A program made the translations under genes and the position numbers. From Macrophomina tecta (taxonomy: Eukaryota > Ascomycota > Dothideomycetes > Botryosphaeriales > Botryosphaeriaceae), in NCBI GenBank assembly GCA_024180945.1, contig JAKSGN010000020.1, positions 744,001 through 808,000 on the forward strand: DNA of 64,000 nucleotides, in the 5' to 3' direction. The notes beneath the pieces are model-generated. The model was not told the origin of the DNA, searched no databases, and saw only the letters and a list, made by a program, of their open reading frames with translations. Positions 31,381 to 42,547 of this stretch are shown piece after piece. Each line of letters opens with the position of its first letter. Position 1 is the first letter of the stretch.

Positions 31381-34197
31381 TTAGATGTACTCCCTCTCCG
31401 CATAGCTCTGGATCAAGCCTTCCGGAGTAGGCTCATATTCCTTGAGAGTAACCTTTTCCCCCTCAGCAACCGTACTGGCCTGGACGAACACCTTCCTGGG
31501 TTGTTTCTTGGCGAGAACCACCGGTCTGACCTTGTTCGCGAAGAAATCGTCCACATGCGTAATGTCGTTATACATCTGCGTGCCCGCCTGGACATCGGCC
31601 GTCGCCTTGTAGATGTGCAGCTGCTGGAGGTACTTCTCCACAGCCGGGCGACCGTGGCTGAGGATCTTGCTCCTCTCAAGACGGATTGTGAGATCCGAGA
31701 GGTCATCCTTGGTGTATTCAAGCTCGCAGAATTCCTTTCCAGCATTCAGGAAGACACGCAGAATCGAGTAGCGGGCCTGCATGTGCGCCTGACCCCATTT
31801 TCTCGACTTAGGGTCCCAGAATTCCAGTGCAGCAACACCAGCGCGGGCCATGCTAAGGTAGCCGGCATACAGAACGTCTCCTGCCTCGTTGTTGATATCT
31901 GTCTCGCCCGAGCCAAATCCGAAGATCTTGAGGATGTCAAAGTCACAGGAGAGTGCCATAGCAACACACTCGGCGCGACACTCCTCGTAACTCGCAGCAA
32001 CCGGGCCGAAAACCGAGCCCCAGGTCTGGCCAGGCTTGTACCAGGTGGTCACAGGCTTGTTAGTGATAGGGCTGATGGGAGGGTTCTTGACGTCGAAATT
32101 GTACTCTCCAGGAGCAGTTTCTTGGAGGAGCTTGCCACAACCATGGCCAAGCAGCTCATGAAGTCCGACTTGAACCTCGAATGCGGGGTCACGGAACTTC
32201 CTATAGACTGCATCGTCGCTGTCCTTGATGAAGGGGATGGGCTCGTTGGGTGCCTTTGCTGACAGTACGTTGCCCAAGCTCACGTTCTTGAATCCCTCCT
32301 TCTGGCGGATGTCATCGTAATTCGGAATGTTGATACCAGCAGGAATACTGTAGAAGGTTAGCATCAGTGTCGAGCAGCACACTTCAGCGGTAGTACTAAC
32401 CCGCTACCAGCAAAGGTAAGGACCTCAAGTGATGTGAAATCGGGGCTCAGGAACTTGTCTTTCTCGAACTCCTTCTCCCAGGGCAGACGGGGAATCAGGG
32501 AGGGAGCAGCCTCAACCAGCTGGCCGAACGCCCTAGTCCTCTCCTTGTTGACCATGGCTACGAAACCCTCCCACTCGCCACGGATACCGTGAGGGTCACG
32601 GTAGGTCTCAACAAAGCCGATGTCAGTCTCGACCATCGGGCCCTTGTCCCTGATCCAAAATCTTTGGCTGTCCTTGTATGCCTCGAGCGAGCCAGTGGTG
32701 AACGACTTCTCATAAGCATCCAGCATGGACTTCTCGGTGTCGTTGCCGGCGTACTGCCGGGCCTTCTTGATAGCATCAGCGATAGTTGCCATCTCCTTCG
32801 AGTAATCGCCGAACACAAGCTTAAGCGTCTTGCCCTTCAGCTTTCCATCGAGCTCCCACTCAGACTCTGGGATGTCCCTCTGCTCCTTGGATGGAGCGTC
32901 CAAGGCCGATGCGATGAGGACTTCGAAGCCATCCTTGGTCTTCCTGATCCTGGTGTTTTCGGGAAGAAGCTTCTTGCTCTCCAGGAAATCACTTAGGATT
33001 GAGATCTCCTCCTTTGTGATATCCGGCGAGTCCGGGTAGTATGTAGACAAATGCCCGGCATCCGGGTATCCCAAATGCATCTTCGCAACATCGCTGTCGG
33101 CGAATATGTTGTCTTTGAACTTCTCGTAGAGCTTCAAGGTCTCAGGAGTCAGAGTAGCAAGAGCCTTCAGCTGCCTAGACTCGAGGCGTGGCACGAACTT
33201 GGAGTCTCCAAAGCTCTTGTAGTTGCCGGCATTGCCCAGGAACTGAGCAGCATAGTCCAGGAACGCCTTGAGCTCATTATCCGACAGGCCAGCCTCTTTC
33301 TGTGCCTTCTTCCAGTCGCCATTGAAATGGCGGTGCAGGGTGACTATGAAGTCGTAGATATGTTCGGATTCGGGGGAGATCTGGCGAAGCACAATGCGGG
33401 TGCCGGCGTAGCAAGCACTGCTATGAGTTAGCCACGCATGAACGGATGGAATATGCCACGCCAATAGCGCAGAGGGCCCTCAGAGCAGAGTATGGATGCA
33501 GGCAGCAAGAATAGCTGGAGGGCAGAGTGGCTTGAATCACAAACAGATCGACGAGAGATACACCCGCGGCCTGAGGCTAGGACACGGCTCCAGCTTGTGC
33601 AAGCGATGCTTCTAGCTGAGTGTATCATGGCGGATCGCATCCATTGGATGCGTGTCTGCTACAGCTACGGCGAGGTACTGCGGCCATACACGGCTCAGAC
33701 GAGCTCTCGCAAACTACGGCGGGCGGGATTGTAGGGGCGGGGCGTGCTGACATGGAGAGGTAGTGGGCGTAGAGCTTCTGCTGGTCGTTAAGAGCCTCAA
33801 AGTGAGGCTTTATGGCCAGCGGCACGATAGTGGGCGGGCTGTCGGCCAGGTAGTGCTTGAGAACTTCGGGATCCATAGCGGCGGATGTAGATGCTGTAGC
33901 GGTGGTGTGGACAGCTCGCAGCTGGTGGCGGGGTTCAAAGGGAAGGCAGCTGGAGCGCGGCGGGGCGGCTTGGCAGCCATTCGCTCTGGTGGCAGCCGCG
34001 TTGAACCGCGACACAGCGCCGCCCACGCTGCAGATGCGTGCATATGTGTGTGCAGCCGCCTCTCGCCGCGCCAGCGACGCTGCCAGGGGCGCACTGCGCT
34101 GAGGCAAGAATTCTACGCCCACACGTCCGCCGGCGCGCAACAGCAGATGCAGCGCTGCGAGCACGCGCAGACCCTGGCTCCGGGCCTGGGGAGCCAT
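31381..34197 (-). CDS. Dipeptidyl peptidase III (M49 zinc metallopeptidase)
   Basis: Three exons: 34197-33752, 33417-32401 and 32347-31381. The first intron is long (334 nt) and its acceptor is assigned by family alignment (YLSIACYAGTRIVLRQ); the second is 53 nt. The zinc-binding HELLGH motif lies in VGLHELLGHGCGKL and the third-ligand motif EECRAE follows in SYEECRAECVAMAL, as in all M49 enzymes. From the internal ATG at 33876 the protein is 702 aa, the usual cytosolic length. The upstream in-frame ATG at 34197 adds 107 residues rich in Arg, Ala and Leu with almost no acidic residues, a possible mitochondrial presequence. The enzyme removes dipeptides from the N-terminus of oligopeptides. 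It shares a 374-bp divergent promoter region with beta-tubulin. Confidence 0.93.
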
Positions 34198-34571
34198 GGC
34201 GGACGCGGGGCAAGGCTGGCGGGCAGGCAGGCAGGCAGGGCTGAGCTGGGCTGGCTGGCAGAGGCAGCGCAATTCGACTCGGCCTGTCAGGAGTCGCGGT
34301 CGTTAATTAGTCTGCAGTGGACGCGAGATGTCGATGGGCGGCACTGGCCCCATTGCTGCTTCCGTGTTTGTGCACGGGCCGGCTGGGCTCCTGCCGCGCA
34401 CACACAGACCACAACATTGAAGAGTCGCCTTTCCCTCACCGCTGTCCTCCCCATCTGCTCCTTCTCCATCGCATCCACCGCCCGACATCCTCCCCCTTGT
34501 CGCGCTTTTAGCATTTCTTCGTCCGCTTCTCTCAACAACTCCATCCACATCCACCACCTCCCACAGCCACC
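34198..34571. promoter_or_regulatory. Divergent promoter region, DPP III / beta-tubulin
   Basis: 374 bp between the outermost start codons of two divergent genes. The tubulin side is pyrimidine-rich from about 34420 to 34571, usual for a strongly expressed fungal gene. A GGCAGGCAGGCAGGCAGG run lies at about 34222-34240. No clear TATA box. Confidence 0.5.
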
Positions 34572-36320
34572 ATGCGCGAGATTGTACGTACCGGCCTGCG
34601 CCTGCTTGTTTTTAACGCGTCCCCTGACTGCCCCGCGTCTTTGCCCCCCGGCCGCAACAACGGGGTCAACGCCGCTGCGATCCTTTGCTAACCTTGCCTT
34701 TTCGCCTCGATAGGTTCACCTCCAGACCGGCCAATGCGTAAGTCTCGCCGCTGCCATCGTGTTCGCTGCCTCGCGCTGACTTTGCCCAGGGTAACCAAAT
34801 CGGTGCTGCCTTCTGGTTTGTTGCCAAAACACGCCCGCCCCCCGCGCCCCCGCTAATGCGAATCAACACCACAGGCAGACCATCTCTGGCGAGCACGGCT
34901 TGGACGGCTCCGGCGTGTAAGTCTGCGCCATTCCCACCGTGGAGGAACATCAATGACTAAACGGCAGCAGCTACAATGGCACCTCGGACCTCCAGCTCGA
35001 GCGCATGAACGTCTACTTCAACGAGGTACTCTCTCGCTAATTGGACAAACCCGCAAAGTATGGCAATCTTCTGAACGCGCAGCAGGCTTCCAACAACAAG
35101 TACGTTCCTCGTGCTGTCCTCGTCGACCTCGAGCCCGGCACCATGGATGCCGTCCGCGCCGGCCCCTTTGGCCAGCTCTTCCGCCCCGACAACTTCGTCT
35201 TCGGTCAGTCCGGTGCCGGTAACAACTGGGCCAAGGGTCACTACACCGAGGGTGCCGAGCTCGTCGACCAGGTCCTCGACGTTGTCCGCCGCGAGGCTGA
35301 GGGCTGCGACTGCCTCCAGGGCTTTCAGATCACCCACTCCCTCGGTGGTGGTACCGGTGCCGGTATGGGTACTCTCCTGATCTCCAAGATCCGTGAGGAG
35401 TTCCCCGACCGTATGATGGCCACCTTCTCCGTTGTGCCCTCCCCCAAGGTCTCCGACACCGTCGTCGAGCCCTACAACGCTACCCTCTCCGTCCACCAGC
35501 TTGTCGAGAACTCCGACGAGACCTTCTGCATTGACAACGAGGTTGGTGGAACAGCGACGCCTTAACTTGCGGACTTGCAACTGACATTTCTCAGGCTCTG
35601 TACGACATCTGCATGAGGACCCTCAAGCTCAACAACCCCAGCTACGGCGACCTGAACCACCTGGTTTCCGCCGTCATGTCCGGCGTCACCACCTGCCTGC
35701 GCTTCCCCGGCCAGCTGAACTCTGACCTGCGCAAGCTTGCCGTTAACATGGTTCCCTTCCCCCGTCTCCACTTCTTCATGGTCGGCTTCGCTCCCCTGAC
35801 CAGCCGTGGCGCCCACTCCTTCCGTGCCGTCACCGTTCCCGAGCTCACCCAGCAGATGTTCGACCCCAAGAACATGATGGCTGCTTCCGACTTCCGCAAC
35901 GGCCGTTACCTCACCTGCTCCGCCATCTTCCGCGGCAAGGTCTCGATGAAGGAGGTTGAGGACCAGATGCGCAACGTCCAGAACAAGAACTCTTCGTACT
36001 TCGTTGAGTGGATCCCCAACAACGTCCAGACCGCTCTCTGCTCTATTCCTCCTCGCGGCCTCAAGATGTCGTCGACTTTCGTCGGCAACTCGACCTCCAT
36101 CCAGGAGCTCTTCAAGCGTGTCGGTGACCAGTTCACTGCTATGTTCCGTCGCAAGGCTTTCTTGCATTGGTACACTGGTGAGGGTATGGACGAGATGGAG
36201 TTCACTGAGGCTGAGTCCAACATGAACGACTTGGTTTCCGAGTACCAGCAGTACCAGGAGGCATCCGTCAGCGATGCTGAGGAGGAGTACGACGAGGAGG
36301 CCCCTCTCGAGGAGGAGTAG
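34572..36320 (+). CDS. TUB2: Beta-tubulin (446 aa)
   Basis: Seven exons: 34572-34583, 34714-34737, 34790-34815, 34875-34916, 34971-35025, 35086-35541 and 35595-36320. The first four are 12, 24, 26 and 42 nt. Starts MREI, the autoregulatory tetrapeptide; the GTP-binding GGGTGAGMG motif is in exon 6. Beta-specific features include the acidic tail [10 protein letters not shown]. At the positions tied to benzimidazole resistance the residues are the common sensitive forms: Phe167 (MATFSV), Glu198 and Phe200 (SDETFC). Polymerises with alpha-tubulin into microtubules. Codons are strongly biased to C- and G-ending forms, in line with high expression. All exon joins keep frame, so the gene is intact. 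Confidence 0.98.
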
Positions 36321-37221
36321 ATTCCTGTCCTGCTTGATCGGTAGTTTCGGCCATAGAGTGCCTGCTATACTTGGTCTTGTTTGGTTTTGAACTTCTGAGA
36401 GCGTACGAGTGAAGTGGGCTCGGGCGTGTAGCTAAAGCGTTTCAAAACAATAGTAGTGCTTTCGTAATCCAATTCTCTGTTGAATATCCAAAACAAAAAA
36501 AAAAAGAAAAAAGAGAGAACACGCGTCCAAAGATCATCGTCAGGCTAATCATGCGACAAAACGAAACTTCGCATTGGTATCTCTTGTTGAAAACTACAAA
36601 GACCTCCCATTTCCCCAGCCACGGCAGTTGAATACCCAACTATTTGTTGAAAAAACGCCCGACCTGATGCAATTATCGTCAACTTCGTGATGCTTCTCCA
36701 CCCATGTCCCATCTTCCGTCTAAATCACTGTGCCCTTGCCACATCCATCCATGTATCCACTACGTATACACACGCGTGTTGAATAAAGCGTGTAAAATGA
36801 GATAGTAATCTCGGTATTTTCGCACGAGTTGATTAGAGCCTGTGAGCGTTTGTCGTCCCGCACCACTCCCCTTTTTTACCCTCTCTCCTTTTTCTTTTCT
36901 GCTTCCTTCTTTGTATCTTTGTCCCACGTGAACGTTGTTATGCCAATCTCCGCTTCGGTCCGGGCCGCCGCGGTCGCCGCCACATGAAGCGGTTATTGGA
37001 TTAATTGATTTAAAAAAGGGGGGGAGGGGAAGGGGGGCACGTGCAGTTCGAGAAATATTGCCGCATGCTCAAAAGAGGGAAAGGGTGTGGAGGGAAAAAA
37101 GGCGGGGAAAAAGGCGGTAGGTACGGACGAGGGGCCATTCCTTTCTATCTCTCTCTCTCTCTCTCCCCCCCTCTCCCCTCGCGCGCGCAAGGCCCGGTCC
37201 TCGGGGTCGCGCGTTCCCCAC
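36321..37221. other. Convergent intergenic region, beta-tubulin / OPI3
   Basis: About 900 bp, AT-rich near the tubulin end with A-rich tracts near 36492-36510, consistent with 3' processing. A CT-repeat lies at about 37147-37165 close to the OPI3 stop codon. No supported gene. Confidence 0.55.
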
Positions 37222-38429
37222 CTACAACTCCTTCTTGCCGCCGGCCTCGTGCTGGCCCTTCGACCTCGCCCGCTCCCTCTTCGCATATATCTCCGCGGTG
37301 AACGGGTCCTCGTAGCGCAGCGCGACGCTGTACGCGGCGTAGACGAGGCCTGTGAGGATGACGCCGGCGGGCTTGCCGAAGAGCAGCGCCGTGCCGAGGA
37401 ACGACATGGTGCTGCCCCAGTACATGGGCGCGTCGGTCACGTTGAAGGGGAAGGACGTCACCGGCGCGTCCATCAGGATGCCAAAGTAGTCGCCCAGGTA
37501 GGTGCCTGTCACGCCGAGGGCCCACATGGAGGAGAGAACGAGCGTGTTGCCGGCGGCGAGGAGGGCGTAGGCGGTGTAGGTGGTGAGAGGGGTGGTGAGG
37601 AGGGGGTGCGTGGGTTGGGCTTCGAGGGCGGTTTTGTAGCTGTGGTGGAGGGGTTAGTTGGGGGGGTTGGTTGTGGCGGTAGTGGAGGCGGCGCGGGAGG
37701 TGGGCATGCGTATGAAGGGGCGGGGATTGAGATCTGGGTTGGGATTGGGAGAACAGGGTGGGAGGCAGGAAGACGTACATGGCGTCGCGGACGATGCCGA
37801 GCGAGAAGATGGTCACGGCCAGGGCGTAGCAGCCGTACAGCGAGTTGCCGCCGAACAGCTTGGTAATGACCTTGTTGTGGTATTCTGTTAGGCGGAGCGG
37901 AAACCCCGTTCGGTCAGCTTTCGTTCTTTGCCAGTGCGAGGCTTCCGCGAGCTCGGCAGCTGTGATGGGAAGCTACAGCTGCGAGGTGCGGGCTCAATGG
38001 AGCTCGGCGCTCTCGCGCAACGCGGCTCGGATGGGTGCGGGGAGAGCGAGAGAGCTTCCTCAATGCCCGAGCTTCCGCACCGGGCGAAGGTGAAGATGGG
38101 TGCCGTACCTTGCCTAGCAGCGATGCTATACGGAGCGTTAGTGTTTGCTCTTCGGTCCTCGTTCTCGTCCTCGCGGGTTCAATTGAGTGCGACTTACTTC
38201 CAGAAGGTCGGGTTGAAGATGATGGTAGCAGCCGACACTGTTCAACTGCCGTCAGCGATTGTTTTCATTTCCCCCAACGGCCGTTACATAGAGCGTTGGT
38301 GGTGGTGATGCGCAGCGGTGAATTCCTTGCCGTGCGGGGAAGAGGGCGCGCAGCGGGGGAAGATGGTGGAAAGAGCTGGGCCTACTCACGCCAGAAAGTC
38401 GGCTGGCCAAAGTCGACGAAGCGAGCCAT
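37222..38429 (-). CDS. OPI3: Phosphatidyl-N-methylethanolamine N-methyltransferase, OPI3/PEMT-like (206 aa)
   Basis: Five exons: 38429-38390, 38237-38198, 38125-38109, 37884-37779 and 37639-37222. The third is a 17-nt micro-exon; with it the join reads PTFWNIAARQEYHNKVITKL, which restores frame between exons 2 and 4. The protein has four hydrophobic segments, a C-terminal-third block FPFNVTDAPMYWGSTMSFLG followed by GKPAGVILTGLVY, and ends YEDPFTAEIYAKRERARSKG. The MYWGS region and YEDPFT.xIY end are features of OPI3 and mammalian PEMT. It should carry out the last two methylations from PE to phosphatidylcholine in the ER membrane. Length equals the family norm. Introns total more sequence than usual for so small a gene. 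Confidence 0.92.
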
Positions 38430-38982
38430 GGTGTAGGTGGAGAGGTACGTTGGTGCTGAGGGGAGCAATTGAGCGGCAGCGAGGTGGGCAAGCTGGGTGG
38501 GGGAAGGTATGAGAAAGTCGGGAGAGAGAGAAGCGCGCGAAATGTGTGGCTGGCGTTGTTGACAGATGGTGTTCTTCGCGCGGGATGGGCTTGCATGTGA
38601 CTGCGAGAGAGCTGGGCAAGCGAGCGGAGGCCGGTGGAGCGGCACGGCAGTGCAAGCGCAAACGACGTCAGAGCTTCCCCCACGTTTTTCGTCATCTGAC
38701 ATGCCATTGGCAAGCTTCAACATGAATGCCGGAGATGTATCTGCCGTGCAACAGGATGCCCAGGAAAAATCGAGATAATGTCATTACAATAGTACCATTA
38801 GCGTCGCGGTTTTGACCATGTCCGCGAACCATTACCGTCCGCGAAGACAATGGTCTACGTGTATCTCATGAATCGACCGTAAGAAAGTAATAGACCAATC
38901 CCATCCTTTTTTGAACCCTCCATTTTTTTTTTTTTTTCACCCCGCCAAGCTTTCTCCTCTAGACTTCTCGGACTGAAATAGT
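38430..38982. other. Intergenic region, OPI3 / amino-acid transporter
   Basis: 553 bp. It holds the OPI3 promoter and the 3' flank of the transporter gene in the same orientation. A T-tract at about 38924-38938 is the only notable feature. No supported gene. Confidence 0.5.
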
Positions 38983-40674
38983 CTACAACCCGTTTGTTGC
39001 GCACGAGAATGCGCCTCCAAACGAGCTTTCCTCGTACCCTTGAATGATACTCTTGATGACGGCATAGGTTCCACCGGTGAGGAAAAGCAGGCCGATGGCG
39101 ATCATGATGATGTTGAAAGCAAACCCAACGGGTCCCTTCCATCCCCGGATCTTGTAGAAATCCGGTCCGTAGTCTGCTTTGCGCATGCGAATGTACGCGA
39201 CACCCCAGAAGATGAAGCCGAAGAACGAGTCGAAGAGCGAGCTCATCAAGCTGAGGAGATCAGAGAAGAAAGGGATGACCTCGGCGATGATGAAGGCCAG
39301 GACCCAGAGACACGCGAGGATGAGCGCCCAGGAGGCCCAGCCGACGAAGGTGTGGTTGCCCATGTGGCGCGAATCAGAGAAGAGGCGGAAGAAGACGAAG
39401 CGCGCGGACACCGAGGCGTACAGCACGCCCAGGAAGATGATGGTCGGGATCATGAAGCTGAAGCTGATCTTCTTGTACAGCTCATCGTTGATGGAGCCGA
39501 AGGCCGGGGAAGTGATGTACTGCGTGCCCGTGTAGGCGTAGACAATTGCGCCCACCAAGCTGAAGACGATCACTTCGGCGATGGTCACGGCCCAGAGTGC
39601 CTTCGGGAAGTCCTTTGGGTTCTTCATTTCCGCGATGAATGAGGGGATCGTGATTTGTCCGATGAAGGTGTAGCTGATGTTCATGAAAGCATTCATACCA
39701 GCAACAAAAGTAGTTCCGGCGGCTGGAATCGCAAGAACCAGAGGCTCTCCGAGCGTCGCAGGGTCATATCCGGCCGGGTGCGGCTCAATGGCCTTGAAGA
39801 TTGTTGCCAGAAGGACGGAGACAAACGTGAAGAATGCAGATGCCGTAGCCAGCTTGGCGAGGGTGGAGAAAGTCCGTGGCAGGGAGCAAATCCAAGAGAT
39901 CACGGCAACAATGGCGGAAAAGCCAATGGTGCAAACGCTGTGATTGGTCATGGTGTTGAGATATTTTGCGCCAACGAGACAATGCAGGCCCTGGCTTTTT
40001 GTAAGCGTCCGAAGCATTGCGGAGAGCTGAGTCGTGCTTACCTGAATGAACGTGTTATTCAGCAAGAACATGATGGCCGTGAACCACCAGGCCCACTTCG
40101 AATTGAAGAACAGCATTTGACCAATGTCGCAGACATCCTTGACTTCGGGATGGCGCAGGCAGAATTCCCTGGGATATCGTCAGCGCAAACCCCCTAAGAC
40201 CCCGGCGTTCTAAACATACCAAACAATCAGGGACGTATACAAGACCAGGCCGGCAACCACAACGGTCAAGATCAGACCAGGGACAAGTCCGAGAATTGAA
40301 TAGGACCACGGGAAGGACATGATGGCCAAGCAGATGTACTCAGAGAAGAGAAGAGCCGCCGTCTTGGGCCAGCTGCAAGTGCGGTACTTGATTGCATTGG
40401 ACTCCTCCATAGCAATTTGCTTGCCCACGCTGACGGTGCTATCTGAGTCGGAGGCGCTGCCACCGATGCCGCCCACGACGGGCTTAATGATGGGCTCGCT
40501 GATGCGGCGCATGGGGCGGTCGCCCTTCGTGTGCGCAGCTTCCGGGTCGTAGCCAGCGCCATAGTTGGCCGAGGTGTCGACGGCGGATTTGTCGTAAGGC
40601 GTAGGGGAAGATTTGGGGTCGACGCCGCTGCCATCGCTGGCGGTCGTCTTGGTCTTGCTGAAGCCTAACGCCAT
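38983..40674 (-). CDS. Amino-acid transporter, Aa_trans (AAAP) family (529 aa)
   Basis: Three exons: 40674-40220, 40168-40042 and 39990-38983. The 51-nt second intron (GTAAGC to CAG) is stop-free and in frame. An N-terminal hydrophilic region of about 120 residues contains Ser/Thr-rich and basic stretches. About eleven membrane segments follow, beginning TAALLFSEYICLAIMSFPWSYSILG and including FTFVSVLLATIF, NISYTFIGQITIPSFIAEMKNPKDFPKAL and IIFLGVLYASVSARFVFF. The motif IGQITIPSFIAEMKNP followed by a Pro-X-basic step is typical of fungal neutral amino-acid permeases of the Mtr type. Likely a plasma-membrane proton/amino-acid symporter. Substrate range cannot be read from sequence. Confidence 0.9.
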
Positions 40675-42547
40675 TTCACCGACCGAATGGCCTGCACTAA
40701 AGGAGTGTAATAAAAGGGTTTGCGACTGATGGCTGTCGGCAGCATTAACCACGCGAGTTGAAGACGCCCGACGGGTAGTTCTGAGGGGTGAGCGCGCAGC
40801 GAGGGATTTCCGCTCGGCTGCGGGCTTGAATACGGCGTGAGGAGTGTTGGGGTTGGGATGAGCCGGGCAAGAGCGATCAAAAAGCAAAGCAGGGCCGGCC
40901 GGGGTGGCCTGAAGTTTATAAAGGCAGAAGGCGATCCTCGAACGAGCCAGTCAGGCTAGAATCCCGGCAGCAGTGGATTGTTGCGTTGCGAGCGTTAGCT
41001 TACGAGGGGAGCCCATTATTGCCCGCTCATGTTGCCTCCGCAAGAGAAGGCCCGGAAGACGTCAGCAAATGGGAGGCGTCAGCCATGACGGTGAAGATGA
41101 GCTAATGCGCCAGGGCAGAACGGGCGGCATCCCATCTGGGAGATAAACAGTGGGCGAGATGATGCTGCGCAACCGGGCGGGTGGGCGCTGGTAACGCCCC
41201 GGATTTCTTTGCCGTCTGCCGCGCCTCCTGCAGCAGCGCCTGAAAGCGAGCGGCGAGCAGCTCGCCATCGGCGGTTCCGGGAAAAGCCAAAAGGCTGAAA
41301 AATCATCAGATCCGGGCGGGCAGACAGGAACGTTGGCCACGCGCTGCCCGCAAACGTTGGCGGCGAAGGTAGGGAACAGCCGGTTTGGAGGTAACGTGAT
41401 AAGACGCCATCAGGGACTAACCCCCGCTAAGCATAAGCCAAGCAGCCGCCTCCACGGCCTTTTCAGCTCCTCCCGCGGGAGGCCCTCTCTGCCTCGCTGC
41501 CGGCGGCCGCCGCCAGCCAGAGCACTGCTGCCCGCCCGCGTGAACGCGCCGCCACCCCGAAGTCGACTCGCAGTCCGTCGGTGTTGCCGGCCATCGGACT
41601 GAATGCCTGCTCCCATTGCCAGGTGATCCCGCGAAAAAGCAAGCGCGTTCGCGTGCCGAGGACGAAGCCCGTCAGAGTGGCCGGATCTGTGATCTGGACG
41701 GCGCACACCAAGCACCGAGGCAAGAAAAGACCCAAGGGCTGGGCAGCTGGGCATTCAGAGTTTGGCGCCGCCAAGCAGACGTCGCCTCGCTGCTTTCATG
41801 TTTTGCATCCTCACTCGCCTCTGCCATCAATGGTCCTGTGCGGCTCGGCCCTAGATCTGCCTTCGCGCTCGACGAATGGGAGCATTGGGACTCGATCCTT
41901 ATGCCGGCTGACGTTGACGTGCCACCGCGCCTGCAGCTCGGGTAGCATTTGTTATCTCTCTGCTCACTTCAGGCCATCGCATGAGCTCTGTGGCGCCTGC
42001 AGTCAACGATAACAGTTCGCATTTTATCAGCTAAATAGCAACACAGGCGCCGCTGCACTTATTATATAGTATCGTAGTTTAGGCAAGGCGTGGTCCAAAA
42101 GGACTCTACGATATAATGTAGAGAGTTAAGGTCTTTCACATAAATGAAGCGGCCTTACAATGCATCCTGCTGTGCAGATCTTGAAAGCTACGATCCAGCC
42201 TCTTTATCCATGTCAAGCTGCTCGGAAAATCCCAATAGCCGGTTGCTCATATATGACGGCGTGTCCTCATCACTCCGTAGACACAGTTGAGCAGGGACCG
42301 GACACTGGACTACCCCGGACACAGTGGTGCCTCTTTCAGCAACTGAAGATCTTATTTGATAGTCGTCTGCTCACTGTGAGATGCGCAATACTGAATAATT
42401 TTGAACACCCGGAAATACCCCTCTACGCGCCTTTTTGGGAATCAACTTTGGCATGTGCAAATCCAATCAGACCGGCGCCAATTATGCCTCAACCACCACG
42501 TGGTTCGAATGACCCCCGGGTTTTTGTCGTAAAAAACAATAATTCCT
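40675..42547. other. Long gene-free interval
   Basis: About 1.9 kb between the transporter start and the LEO1 stop. The first 250 bp should be the transporter promoter. Open frames here show no family features. The section about 42030-42450 is more AT-rich than its surroundings and holds a nested inverted repeat (see 42062-42117). Probably includes old transposon residue, not proven. Confidence 0.5.
42062..42117. repeat. Nested inverted repeat in AT-rich patch
   Basis: TATCGTAG at 42070-42077 pairs with CTACGATA at 42106-42113. Within the loop GTCC-AAAA-GGAC at 42093-42104 forms its own small stem. The outer arms extend to ATTATAT and ATATAAT if a 4-nt bulge (AGTA) is allowed. Not a tRNA. 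Confidence 0.55.

Noticed and set aside
33763..34713. 316-codon plus-strand frame over DPP III exon 1 and the tubulin start
   Set aside because: Antisense to the DPP III presequence and overlapping tubulin exon 1; no domain, and composition is typical of a shadow frame.
42500..42525. GGTTCGAAT, a possible tRNA T-loop
   Set aside because: The flanking bases do not form a 5-bp T stem, and no anticodon or acceptor arm can be drawn upstream.
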